From NCBI GenBank assembly GCA_019359075.1, contig JAHHIB010000060.1, positions 1-54,903 of the forward strand: DNA of 54,903 nucleotides, written 5' to 3'. Position 1 is the stretch's first letter. Each line of letters starts with the position of its first letter. A program made the translations under genes and the position numbers. This document shows, piece by piece, positions 16,599 to 23,789 of this stretch. The notes beneath the pieces are model-generated. The model was not told the origin of the DNA and did not search any database. It saw only the letters and a list, made by a program, of their open reading frames with translations. This DNA is from Kalymmatonema hyalinum WJT4-NPBG1 (lineage in GTDB: Bacteria > Cyanobacteriota > Cyanobacteriia > Cyanobacteriales > Nostocaceae).

Positions 16599-17556
16599 AC
16601 GCTCTATTGACATATCTACCAGCTTCTCTACAATCGCTTACGAATCCTTGCCCGAATCTCGTGAAATCGAAACTCTGGAAGTAACCGTATCTCAGAAAGA
16701 CCCTACACAAAAAAGAATAACAATAAGAGACGAGAAGGAACCTTACTTACCTGATGATAAGTTAGTTGAAGCCGTTAATCTGGCGATCGCCCTAGGTCGT
16801 CCTTTACTGTTACAAGGCGAACCAGGTTGTGGGAAAACACGGTTAGCTTACGCTGTTGCTTATGCGTTGGGTTTGCCTTTGGAAGTCAGCTATATCAAAT
16901 CCACCAGCCGTGCCCAAGATTTACTTTACACTTATGACGCTGTCAATCGCCTTTATGATGCTCAGTTAGGGGCTGAAGGAGAACGTAGTCGAGACATTCG
17001 CAATTATATTAGTTTAGGTCCTTTAGGAAAAGCGATCGCCCGCGCTCAATATGGGCGTCGTTCTGTGGTGCTAATTGACGAAATCGACAAAGCAGATCTC
17101 GACTTTCCCAACGATTTGTTATGGGAGTTGGATCGGTTGGAGTTCCGCGTAACTGAAGCTCCAGATATATATTACGCTGTTGGCGACAACCCAGTATTAC
17201 GCCCAATTGTGTTTGTCACGCACAATGAAGAAAAAGCATTACCGACTGCGTTTCTGCGTCGATGCATTTTTCACTACGTGGAATTTCCGCCAACACAGGA
17301 GGATTTGCAACAGGTTTTAGCAACTCACCAGATTCCTAACCAAAAATTGAGTAAAAAAGCTATCGAAGTTTTGTTAGAACTTCGCAAACTCGACCTCAGC
17401 AAACGACCGGGTTTGAGTGAACTGCTGGACTGGGTGGGTTATCTCGAAGCGGTAAAAACTCCAGTAGAGAAACTTGACGAATTGCCATATTTGGGAGCGT
17501 TGCTCAAACAAGAGAGCGATCGCCAACGTGCAATGGAGGCATTTGGCAAGCAGTGA
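16591..17556 (+). CDS. MoxR family AAA+ ATPase of the conflict island
   Basis: The 321-residue protein has Walker A GEPGCGKT (residues 76-83), Walker B VVLIDEIDKAD with the DE pair at 163-164, sensor-1-type VFVTHNEEK and the arginine-finger region AFLRRCIFHYVEFPP. MoxR ATPases act as chaperone-like machines with vWA partners, and the next gene encodes one. The start overlaps the EAD1-iSTAND stop by 8 bp, and its own stop overlaps the vWA start by 4 bp, which implies translational coupling and fixed stoichiometry. The N-terminal 50 residues are polar with no recognised domain. Expected role: ATP-dependent assembly or licensing of the effector complex. Confidence 0.9.
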   Translation: MSKRSIDISTSFSTIAYESLPESREIETLEVTVSQKDPTQKRITIRDEKEPYLPDDKLVEAVNLAIALGRPLLLQGEPGCGKTRLAYAVAYALGLPLEVSYIKSTSRAQDLLYTYDAVNRLYDAQLGAEGERSRDIRNYISLGPLGKAIARAQYGRRSVVLIDEIDKADLDFPNDLLWELDRLEFRVTEAPDIYYAVGDNPVLRPIVFVTHNEEKALPTAFLRRCIFHYVEFPPTQEDLQQVLATHQIPNQKLSKKAIEVLLELRKLDLSKRPGLSELLDWVGYLEAVKTPVEKLDELPYLGALLKQESDRQRAMEAFGKQ

Positions 17557-18719
17557 AGCCACCCAAGTTACCCGCGTTTCTCTGGGAGTTATTTCAAAAG
17601 CTGCGTCGTCGTGGGTTTCCATTGACACCAGATGACTATGAAACGCTGCGACAGTCCTTGCAGGCTGGCTTCGGCTGGTCATCAAAAGAAGCACTGCGGG
17701 ATCTGTGCAATTCTCTGTGGGCAAAGTCGCGCCAGGAACAGGAAATTCTCACTGCCCTGTTTAACCAACTTGCACCAAAGAACGAAAATTGGCAATTGTT
17801 TTTGCAAGCGGAAAAAGATTTTGATGCTGATACTACAGACTCATCAAAAAAAGAGCAGCATCGGGATGTTCAGGAGCATCAGGAGCATGAGGAGATTGTA
17901 ACCGAATCTGGTAGCGGCTTACCTCCGATTTCCTTGAAGGATGTGCAACTTTCTGAACGTCGGTTTATCTTCGTACCGCAGTTCCCATTAACTTATCGAG
18001 AAGTAGCTCAAACTTGGCGGCGCTTACGCCGTCCCGTACGGGTAGGACCACCAACAGAACTGGATGTGGAACTCACAATCGCACGTCGTTGTCAACAGGG
18101 AATTGCAGCTTCTGTTGTGTTGAAACCGAGACGCCGCAACGTTGCGCGGTTACTTTTGCTTGTGGATCGTCAGGGTTCCATGACTGCTTTCCATCGCTTT
18201 TGTGAAGAAGTTTGCACAGCAATTCAACAAGCAGGAAGATTGGAAGAGACAGCAATTTATTACTTTCACAACGTTCCTGCTGAAGGAGCCGATGAGCAGG
18301 TGCTAGAACGTCTCAGTAAGGAACTCTTTCCAGTTCTTGATGAAATTTTGCCCCAGATAACACCCCTCAAAACAGGTTATCTCTACGAAGATTCTGATTT
18401 GCTCTCTCCTATTGGGTTGGAGGAAGTTCTCCAGAAATATGCCGCCGATGCATTCGTAGTGATGATAAGTGATGCTGGTGCTGTGCGTAAATTTTACAAC
18501 GTCGTACGTCTATTAGATACCATCTCTTTTATCAAAGCACTCCGCGCTTATACTTTAAACTATGTTTGGCTGAATCCCCTGCCTAAGTCATATTGGAAAG
18601 ATAATACCGCCGCCCAGATTGCACGCCATGTGCCGATGTTTCCTTTGAATCGGGAGGGCATCCAGCAGGCGGTGAATGTGCTACGCGGACATCAATATAT
18701 AATTGAGAAGCCACTATAA
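17553..18719 (+). CDS. vWA (CoxE-like) partner of the MoxR ATPase
   Basis: The 388-residue protein starts at a GTG that overlaps the MoxR stop (GTGA). Residues 1-75 form a helical domain (FLWELFQKLRRRGFPLTPDD). A charged, acidic linker follows, and a vWA domain begins near residue 190 (ARLLLLVDRQGSMTAFHRF). The canonical metal site DxSxS is altered to D-R-Q-G-S, so one Mg-binding serine is Gln. VVMISDAGAVRKFYN resembles the later metal-site loop. vWA partners of MoxR typically scaffold and select clients. A 340-bp repeat-filled gap separates it from the GUN4 gene. Confidence 0.85.
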   Translation: MKPPKLPAFLWELFQKLRRRGFPLTPDDYETLRQSLQAGFGWSSKEALRDLCNSLWAKSRQEQEILTALFNQLAPKNENWQLFLQAEKDFDADTTDSSKKEQHRDVQEHQEHEEIVTESGSGLPPISLKDVQLSERRFIFVPQFPLTYREVAQTWRRLRRPVRVGPPTELDVELTIARRCQQGIAASVVLKPRRRNVARLLLLVDRQGSMTAFHRFCEEVCTAIQQAGRLEETAIYYFHNVPAEGADEQVLERLSKELFPVLDEILPQITPLKTGYLYEDSDLLSPIGLEEVLQKYAADAFVVMISDAGAVRKFYNVVRLLDTISFIKALRAYTLNYVWLNPLPKSYWKDNTAAQIARHVPMFPLNREGIQQAVNVLRGHQYIIEKPL

Positions 18720-18745
18720 GAGTTAATTTATAAAGTAAATCTTAA

Positions 18746-19016
18746 GTAGGGTGCGTTACGGCTTCAGCCTAAGAGGATGTCTGAGAAGTCAAAAATGTCA
18801 TGCTGAACGGAGCGACAGCGCAGTGAAGCATCTCACCAATCCATGGTGAATAGGGATTCTTCGCTCCACTTCGTTACGCTCAGAATGACAAAATATACCT
18901 TATCCAATCTTTTCAGACATCCTCTAACGCACCATGTTATGTGACGGTGCGTTAGGCGCTTTGAACATATTTTTCGTTACAAATCATATTGAAAGGGTGC
19001 GCCTAACACACCCTAC
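18746..19016. mobile_element. Outer dispersed repeat with GTAGGGTG ends, interrupted by a MITE
   Basis: The left end GTAGGGTGCGTTA and the right end TAACACACCCTAC are inverted. Internal copies of the same word (taacgcacc, ggtgcgttaggcg) lie at 18925-18957. Removing 18772-18924 plus one TA rejoins GGTGCGTTA...TAACGCACC into a clean palindrome, so the inner element is the later insertion. It fills the gap between the vWA and GUN4 genes and may carry or block expression signals. Confidence 0.65.
18772..18924. mobile_element. 153-bp MITE with AGAGGATGTCTGA ends and TA target duplication
   Basis: The left end AGAGGATGTCTGAGAAG and the right end CTTTTCAGACATCCTC are terminal inverted repeats. TA flanks both sides (18770-18771 and 18925-18926), as expected for IS630/Tc1-mariner-type movement. 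The core has gtcatgctgaacggagcg on one side and cgttacgctcagaatgac on the other. The same core occurs inverted in the element at 20383-20531. Confidence 0.8.
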
Positions 19017-19059
19017 AAGAATTTTATTTTTACTTTATAAATGACCTTTAACTGCCACC

Positions 19060-20094
19060 ATGTCTAGCAAACTTGTAGAGCGACGTTTGAATGACTTTAA
19101 GCGTAGATGTGGTAAGGATGGAGATGCAGCCTTGCAACTGGCGTATCACGCTGCAATGCCCGTTGCCTTAAATCCTGAGTTGCTGCACTTTCTGCGAATT
19201 AACTTTTTTCTCGATCCACCTGAGCAACTTCCTTACACCGTCGAGTTTGAGTTTCTCAGTTCTGGGCTGTGTCGTGAAATTGACGCAGAACTGTATGAAA
19301 TCGAGCCAGAAATTCGTAGTGAGTTGTTGCAGAAGTTGATGAACAGGACAGATGCTTCACAACGAATTCGAGATATTGCTACGCTGCTTTGGCAGTATGT
19401 CGAATATCATTCACCTTGGGCAGATCGAGTTGAATTAGAACGGGCGCAACAACTGATTGCATTGAATTTTCTAGATCCGGCAAAGGCAAAACAGTGGTTG
19501 GATGACGCAGAAGCTAATAGTAGCTTAGGGAGAGGGGAGCGGGAATGGTTTGTAGCAATGCGTCAGGAAATTGAAGAGCTTCCTGATATCTCTACCCTAT
19601 TGGCAGAGAAACAAAGTCAGCAAACTCTTCCTTCAGAAAAAGGCGTAGACTACACACGGCTGCGAGATTTGCTAGCTGCTGGGAAGTGGAAAGAAGCGGA
19701 TAAGGAAACTCTAGCAGTTATGCTCAAAGCATCTGGTAGAGAAAAACAACGTTGGCGTTGGCTTGATATCGAATCTATCGAAAATTTTCCCTGCACTGAC
19801 TTACGCACCATCGACCAACTTTGGGTAAAATACAGCAATGGGCGCTTTGGCTTTAGCGTCCAAAAGCGCATTTGGGAAAGTGTTGCTGGCAAACCAGACG
19901 CATGGGCGATCGAGATCTGGGGGAAGTTTGGCGATCGCGTTGGCTGGCGTCGTTTCGGGCGAAATTTTTGGCAGGATCACAGTGACGGTCATCTCCCGTT
20001 TTCCCCGGCCGGTGCTGGATGGGACAAGGATCTTGGCGAGCGTGTTGTGCGGCTGGTGTTGCTCTTACGACGCATCCAGACTTGTAAAGTGTAA
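19060..20094 (+). CDS. GUN4-domain protein with a conflict-type N-terminal region
   Basis: The 344-residue protein has two parts. Residues 1-165 are helical (LNPELLHFLRINFFLDPPEQ, SQRIRDIATLLWQYVEYHSP, ALNFLDPAKAKQWLDDAE). I associate this pattern with cyanobacterial conflict or sulfatase-modifying-like proteins next to MoxR/vWA genes. Residues 190-310 form a GUN4 domain with the signatures DYTRLRDLLAAGKWKEADKE, FPCTDLRTIDQLWVKYSNGR followed by FGFSVQ, and FGDRVGW. GUN4 binds protoporphyrin and Mg-protoporphyrin and stimulates Mg-chelatase. Here it is more likely a ligand-sensing or effector module of the island. The tail after HLPFSP differs from standard GUN4 proteins. The gene lies between two MITEs. 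Confidence 0.82.
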   Translation: MSSKLVERRLNDFKRRCGKDGDAALQLAYHAAMPVALNPELLHFLRINFFLDPPEQLPYTVEFEFLSSGLCREIDAELYEIEPEIRSELLQKLMNRTDASQRIRDIATLLWQYVEYHSPWADRVELERAQQLIALNFLDPAKAKQWLDDAEANSSLGRGEREWFVAMRQEIEELPDISTLLAEKQSQQTLPSEKGVDYTRLRDLLAAGKWKEADKETLAVMLKASGREKQRWRWLDIESIENFPCTDLRTIDQLWVKYSNGRFGFSVQKRIWESVAGKPDAWAIEIWGKFGDRVGWRRFGRNFWQDHSDGHLPFSPAGAGWDKDLGERVVRLVLLLRRIQTCKV

Positions 20095-20382
20095 CCTATA
20101 AAGCTTCCTGAGAATTATTAAGATTTGCAACCGAGGTGGATTTGACGAAACCTTGCGCTTTCTGGCTTTCCGATACCTGGCACCGCGTGGGATAGCAATT
20201 TGCCTGGGTGAATTTTTGAGCGACGGCATGAACTTCTGTTTCTGACACTTCCCACTCTGCCCAAGGTAAACGCATCTGTCCTGGCGATGATTTTTTCGGC
20301 TTCCCCTTCATCACCATTCCCGCCAACAAACGACTTCCCCAATAATTTCTTTTCTCTGGCTTCGGTTGGGGGCGATACTTTT
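20095..20382 (-). other. Gap after the GUN4 gene with a decayed coding-like stretch
   Basis: The minus strand reads KYRPQPKPEKRNYWGSRLLA ... GQMRLPWAEWEVSETEVHAV and stops at 20096. The composition is protein-like. Upstream, reading through or skipping the MITE meets TAG-TAA in frame, and the only ATG for a longer frame lies inside the MITE. It is therefore not a credible intact gene. A second frame (20118-20390) is also open but has no recognisable feature. It may be the tail of a lost gene. The stretch 20540-20639 is AT-rich and should hold the promoter of the TIR gene. Confidence 0.25.
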
Positions 20383-20531
20383 GGGAGCATCCCAATTTTT
20401 GAAAAATATGTTTGTCATTCTGAGCGTAACGAAGTGGAGCGAAGAATCTCAAGTCGCGAACTAGGCTTGAGATGCTTCATTTCGCTATCGCTCCATCCAG
20501 CATGACAGTCAATTTAAATTGGGATGCTCCC
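20383..20531. mobile_element. 149-bp MITE with GGGAGCATCCCAATTT ends and 8-bp target duplication
   Basis: The terminal inverted repeats are GGGAGCATCCCAATTTTTG on the left and AAATTGGGATGCTCCC on the right. The direct duplication ATACTTTT lies at 20375-20382 and 20532-20539. The core (gtcattctgagcgtaacg to ccatccagcatgac) is the reverse complement of the core of the 18772-18924 MITE, with divergence. It sits about 100 bp upstream of the TIR-EAD1 gene. Confidence 0.85.
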
Positions 20532-20639
20532 ATACTTTTACTAAGGAGAGGGATGCCCGATAGGGCAGGGTGAGGTGATATGTATGAATGTAATTTATTA
20601 TGATTTAATGCCATTTTTGGATTTGCAGACAATATTTAT

Positions 20640-21386
20640 ATGCCAGAAATATTAAAGACTCAAGAACAACCTAAAAGCGAAGAATTCGATGTATTCCTCG
20701 CACACAACACTGCAGACAAGCCAGAAGTGAGAGCGATTGCTAATCAGCTCAAGGAACGCGGTATTAAGGTGTGGCTCGATGAAGAGCAAATTCCACCAGG
20801 AAGATCATTTCAAGACGAAATCCAAAAGGCAATTCCACTCGTTAAATCTGCTGCCATCTTTATCGGTTTGAAAGGATTAGGAAAGTGGCAGACAATGGAA
20901 GTGCGCTCATTAACGACAAGGTGTGTCGAAAAGGGTATTCCTTTGATTCCTATTCTGCTTCCTGGTGTGAATCAATTCCCTGAAAAACTGGTATTTCTGA
21001 AAGAGTATACAAGGGTAGATTTTTCTCAAAGTATTGATGATGTTCAAGCCTTGAAGAATTTGGTGTGGGGTATTACCGCAACTCAATCATCACCCCAACA
21101 AAAGCCAACTGAACTATGGTTCAATGGCGAACGATCGCAGCAGTTCCAAAAAGCGCTTCTGAGTGCATTTCCTACGACAGCAAAACTCAAACAGATGGTT
21201 CGCTTCCGGTTAGATGAGAATTTGGAGGCGATCGCAGGAGGTGCAAACCACTCAGAAGTCGTATTCAACCTGATAGAATGGGCTAAAGCTGAGGGAAAAC
21301 CGGAAGAGCTACTCATTGCTGCTCGTAAAGACAATCCTGGTAACCCAGCTTTACGCAAGTTTGACGAACAGATACGAAATAGCTGA
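20640..21386 (+). CDS. TIR-EAD1 effector protein
   Basis: Residues 15-140 form a TIR domain: FDVFLAHNTADKPEVRAIAN, VWLDEEQIPPGRSF and AAIFIGLKGLGKWQTMEVRS. Glu87 in WQTMEVR is at the position of the catalytic glutamate of NAD-cleaving TIR domains. Residues 159-243 are an EAD1, aligned over its length with that of the 15585 protein (AFPTTAKLKQMVRFRLDENL, VVFNLIEWAKAEG, LLIAARKDNPGNP); more than half of positions are identical by eye. The pairing suggests homotypic recruitment to the iSTAND/MoxR/vWA module and toxic or signalling NAD hydrolysis on activation. No membrane segment is present. Its stop codon overlaps the next start by one base. Confidence 0.88.
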   Translation: MPEILKTQEQPKSEEFDVFLAHNTADKPEVRAIANQLKERGIKVWLDEEQIPPGRSFQDEIQKAIPLVKSAAIFIGLKGLGKWQTMEVRSLTTRCVEKGIPLIPILLPGVNQFPEKLVFLKEYTRVDFSQSIDDVQALKNLVWGITATQSSPQQKPTELWFNGERSQQFQKALLSAFPTTAKLKQMVRFRLDENLEAIAGGANHSEVVFNLIEWAKAEGKPEELLIAARKDNPGNPALRKFDEQIRNS

Positions 21387-21802
21387 TGAGCCAACCAATT
21401 ATCTGGATACACGGCGACTGTCTGAGTCCCCGAAACCCCGCACTACAAGAATACCCCGACGCACCCGCCATCTGGGTTTGGAATGATGCTTTAATTGAAG
21501 AATGGCAACTCAGCCTCAAACGCCTCACCTTTATCTACGAATGCTTGCTAGAGTTACCCGTTGTCATTCGTCGTGGCGATGTGGCGAAAGAAGTCTTAGC
21601 CTTTGCCAAAGAGCATAATGCCAACAAAGTCGTCACAGCAAACAGTCCCAGTCCCCGGTTTGATGCTATCTGCGACGAAATTGAGCGTTCTGTGGAACTA
21701 GAAGTCTTTGAGGTAGAACCGTTTTTTGACTACGACGGTTATATTGACCTCAAGCGCTTCTCCCGCTACTGGAAAGTGGCGGAAAAGTATGTGTTTGATT
21801 AG
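21386..21802 (+). CDS. Stand-alone photolyase N-terminal (antenna)-like domain protein
   Basis: The 138-residue protein reads IIWIHGDCLSPRNPALQEYP at the N-terminus. It continues with VVIRRGDVAKEVLAFAKEHN and VVTANSPSPRFDAICDEIE, the same order of strands and helices as the alpha/beta antenna domain of photolyases (where the motifs are WFRRDLR-x-DNPAL and RRGD). It lacks the FAD domain, which is encoded separately at 14650-15504. The ATG overlaps the TIR-EAD1 stop (TGATG), so translation is probably coupled. It may be one half of a split photolyase/cryptochrome or a free-standing light- or cofactor-binding protein. It ends the plus-strand island. Confidence 0.7.
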   Translation: MSQPIIWIHGDCLSPRNPALQEYPDAPAIWVWNDALIEEWQLSLKRLTFIYECLLELPVVIRRGDVAKEVLAFAKEHNANKVVTANSPSPRFDAICDEIERSVELEVFEVEPFFDYDGYIDLKRFSRYWKVAEKYVFD

Positions 21803-21925
21803 ATTTTATTGACAAATGTCTGACAAGGAGTGCATAAACCAAATTAAAGTTTTAACAGTTGGGCTTTGCTTAAACACGCGTCCTGTTGAACTCCACCCAT
21901 TCTCTCTTTATTTACCTATTTTTAT

Positions 21926-22123
21926 TTAATTGATACTGTGGTCAATCACCACATCTAAAAACTTGTACCTTGTATTCTCTGGCAAAGAGCTACCTACTGT
22001 TTCATCCAACGATGCAGTATTGGGATTTACACACATTGAACTTGCATATAAATTTTTAGTGTGAACAAAAACAACAATTGCTACCAAAGTTATTGATACA
22101 GAAGTAAGGTATATGAATTTCAT
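21926..22123 (-). CDS. Small exported protein, unknown function
   Basis: The 65-residue protein starts at ATG 22123 with AGAGG eight bases upstream, a better start than the upstream in-frame ATG at 22174. Residues 1-22 are a signal peptide or single anchor (MKFIYLTSVSITLVAIVVFV). The short mature part (ASSMCVNPNTASLDETVGSS) has one cysteine and no known motif. No neighbour suggests a role. Confidence 0.5.
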   Translation of the reverse strand: MKFIYLTSVSITLVAIVVFVHTKNLYASSMCVNPNTASLDETVGSSLPENTRYKFLDVVIDHSIN

Positions 22124-22460
22124 GTTCAAACCTCTAGAAAACATCAGGAATGTCTTTTGAAGCGAATAGTGCACCTTGTATAAATTATGTTTCAGCTAAT
22201 GTTACTATAGGTTTTCTCCACAATTTAAGATGGATATTGCTAAGCATACATCATCCTATGAGAGCACCCAGAAAAAATTTTCAATGCGGAGATTTGAGCA
22301 ACAGAAGTAACTCATAGCTATTTGTAAAGTAACTAATCAAATCTAATGAAGCTAGAGATAAAAGTCATGAATTTGACATGACTTTAGTCATATATTGATA
22401 ATGAGACAGTGTTGTGATGAGTCAGTGGGTGAAATTAAACATAAAATACGCTCTTGGTTC

Positions 22461-22518
22461 GTAGTAAGCGCTGTCTTCGCTCAAAGCAACGATTTTAAGG
22501 GAAGACAGCCATTACTAC
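22461..22518. repeat. Inverted repeat with GTAGTAAGCGCTGTCTTC arms
   Basis: The left arm 22461-22478 and the right arm 22501-22518 (GAAGACAGCCATTACTAC) pair with one two-base mismatch around a 22-base loop. No ORF is present. It is a dispersed palindromic repeat in the 798-bp stretch between 21802 and 22621 that otherwise holds only the small exported gene. Confidence 0.7.
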
Positions 22519-22596
22519 ATTTAAGACCGTTTATTTACACCTACCTACTTATGTTCACTCGATATAACAGATAAGCTTTAACTGAATCGCCGTAAG

Positions 22597-23088
22597 TCCC
22601 GCGCTATAACGGTACTCCGTTTAGCGTCGGGATTGAAGAAGGCGGGAGATGATGAAAACACCTCCGACCAATAATAACCAAGGGTTATTGAGGGAGTGGG
22701 GTGATTCGACGTTTCGCACTCTCGGTGGAACACTCAACAAGCAAACATTGTCTATACTAGTAATGCCCGTAGCAATTAAGTTGCTCTCGTGAGGCGACAT
22801 TGGTGCCGACCATCCACTTGACACAAACGAACTGCGCTCAACAGGTGAACAGTGCAAACGTTGGGAAACGGAATTAGACATAGAATACGCTCCGTAATTC
22901 GCTACATATATAGACTCCGTGGGATGTCAGGAGTCTCTAAACTGCCTGTGGAGGTATCGTTCTCGGGGACAAGCATTCGCTCGTATTGTAAGTCTAGATG
23001 CGACCAATGAAGCAGGAAATTTCTTCGGGGCGACTTGGAGAAGCCCACACTGTAACGGTACTCCGTGAGCGTGGTGGGAGTACGTCAC
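22597..23088 (+). mobile_element. Degraded tnpB-type transposon 3' ends (omega-RNA-like hairpins)
   Basis: Two hairpins share the loop taacggtactccgt. One is TCCCGCGCTA...TAGCGTCGGGA (22597-22632). The other is CCCACACT...AGCGTGGTGGG (23044-23078), followed by agtacgtcac. Just before the second, a broken plus-strand frame reads MSGVSKLPVEVSFSGTSIRS, and after one frameshift MKQEISSGRLGEAHTVTVLR. This resembles the tails of cyanobacterial TnpB proteins. No tnpB or tnpA ORF survives. The assignment rests on pattern memory and needs a search. Confidence 0.4.
22621..22881 (-). CDS. Possible small tail-anchored protein, doubtful
   Basis: An 86-codon frame ends in NNPWLLLVGGVFIISRLLQS and RR, a plausible C-terminal membrane anchor with basic end. 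The N-terminal half (SNSVSQRLHCSPVERSSFVS) is serine-rich and unremarkable. It overlaps the transposon-remnant region and has no clear ribosome site, so it may be fortuitous. Confidence 0.25.
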   Translation of the reverse strand: MSNSVSQRLHCSPVERSSFVSSGWSAPMSPHESNLIATGITSIDNVCLLSVPPRVRNVESPHSLNNPWLLLVGGVFIISRLLQSRR

Positions 23089-23213
23089 TAACAACCTATG
23101 GTCTTTCTCCTGATCGGGCTAGTGGCTTTTTTCTCACCATGTCTACATACTTGGTAGCTTAGCCTGCGTTTATTGCGGCGTTCAGGGTATAATTTAGCGT
23201 ATATTATGACACT

Positions 23214-23660
23214 CTATATCTCAAGCTTCCAGTAGTATTCAATGTTAGGTTGCCGATTAATTTTGTTTACTGTCAGCTTGCCAGCTTTGAAGCCATGCTT
23301 CTCATAAAATACGCAAGCTCGTGTATTTTGTTGCAATGTTTGTAGCGTTAGTCCTTCTGGACAAATTTTTTTAGCTTTGTTAAGTAAGGCTGAACCAATA
23401 CCACAGTTGTGATCTTCAGGATTTACAAAAATCTGTGATAAATACTGTTCTTCTTTTATCACTACGACAAAGCCCACAATATAATGTTCAACTTCGCAAA
23501 CCCAAACTTCTCCTTTGACAGCAAGATCATCACGAAAGCGAGATTTCCATGCAGAATATGGCTGTGGATGTTGAATGTTAGGAAATGTCTGGTGCCAAAT
23601 TCGATACCAAAGCTGAACAATCTCTTCTAAATCATCTGAGTCGTAGAGTCGAATTTTCAC
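23214..23660 (-). CDS. GNAT family N-acetyltransferase
   Basis: The 148-residue protein has the GNAT fold order. The N-terminal strand-helix is MKIRLYDSDDLEEIVQLWYR, and the central strands are VWVCEVEHYIVGFVVVIKE and YLSQIFVNPED. The acetyl-CoA loop is NCGIGSALLNKAK (degenerate R/Q-x-x-G-x-G/A), and the C-terminal part is NTRACVFYEKHGF. It should transfer an acetyl group from acetyl-CoA to an amine. The acceptor is unknown. It is a single gene on the minus strand, with a repeat upstream. Confidence 0.88.
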   Translation of the reverse strand: MKIRLYDSDDLEEIVQLWYRIWHQTFPNIQHPQPYSAWKSRFRDDLAVKGEVWVCEVEHYIVGFVVVIKEEQYLSQIFVNPEDHNCGIGSALLNKAKKICPEGLTLQTLQQNTRACVFYEKHGFKAGKLTVNKINRQPNIEYYWKLEI

Positions 23661-23680
23661 GACGTTAAGTCAACATTTTG

Positions 23681-23760
23681 AATATGAAATCACAGATAAA
23701 CACAGAGCCACACAGATAAATTATCTATGCTTATCTGCGTGTATCTGCGGTTCCAAATAC
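23681..23760. repeat. Inverted repeat of the acagataaa / ttatctgcg family
   Basis: The left half contains tcacagataaacacag and the right half ttatctgcgtgtatctgcgg, followed by ttccaaata. Related copies are at 52064-52146 (closest, with the same ttccaaata end), 42042-42090 and, as a half, 12501-12535. It fills most of the gap between the GNAT gene and lepA. Confidence 0.7.
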
Positions 23761-23789
23761 TCTTCCCGTCAACAGGGAAGGGGATGGAG

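Noticed and set aside
20096-20452. 118-codon minus-strand gene between GUN4 and TIR
   Set aside because: Its start lies inside a MITE and the pre-insertion sequence has in-frame stops. Kept only as a possible remnant.
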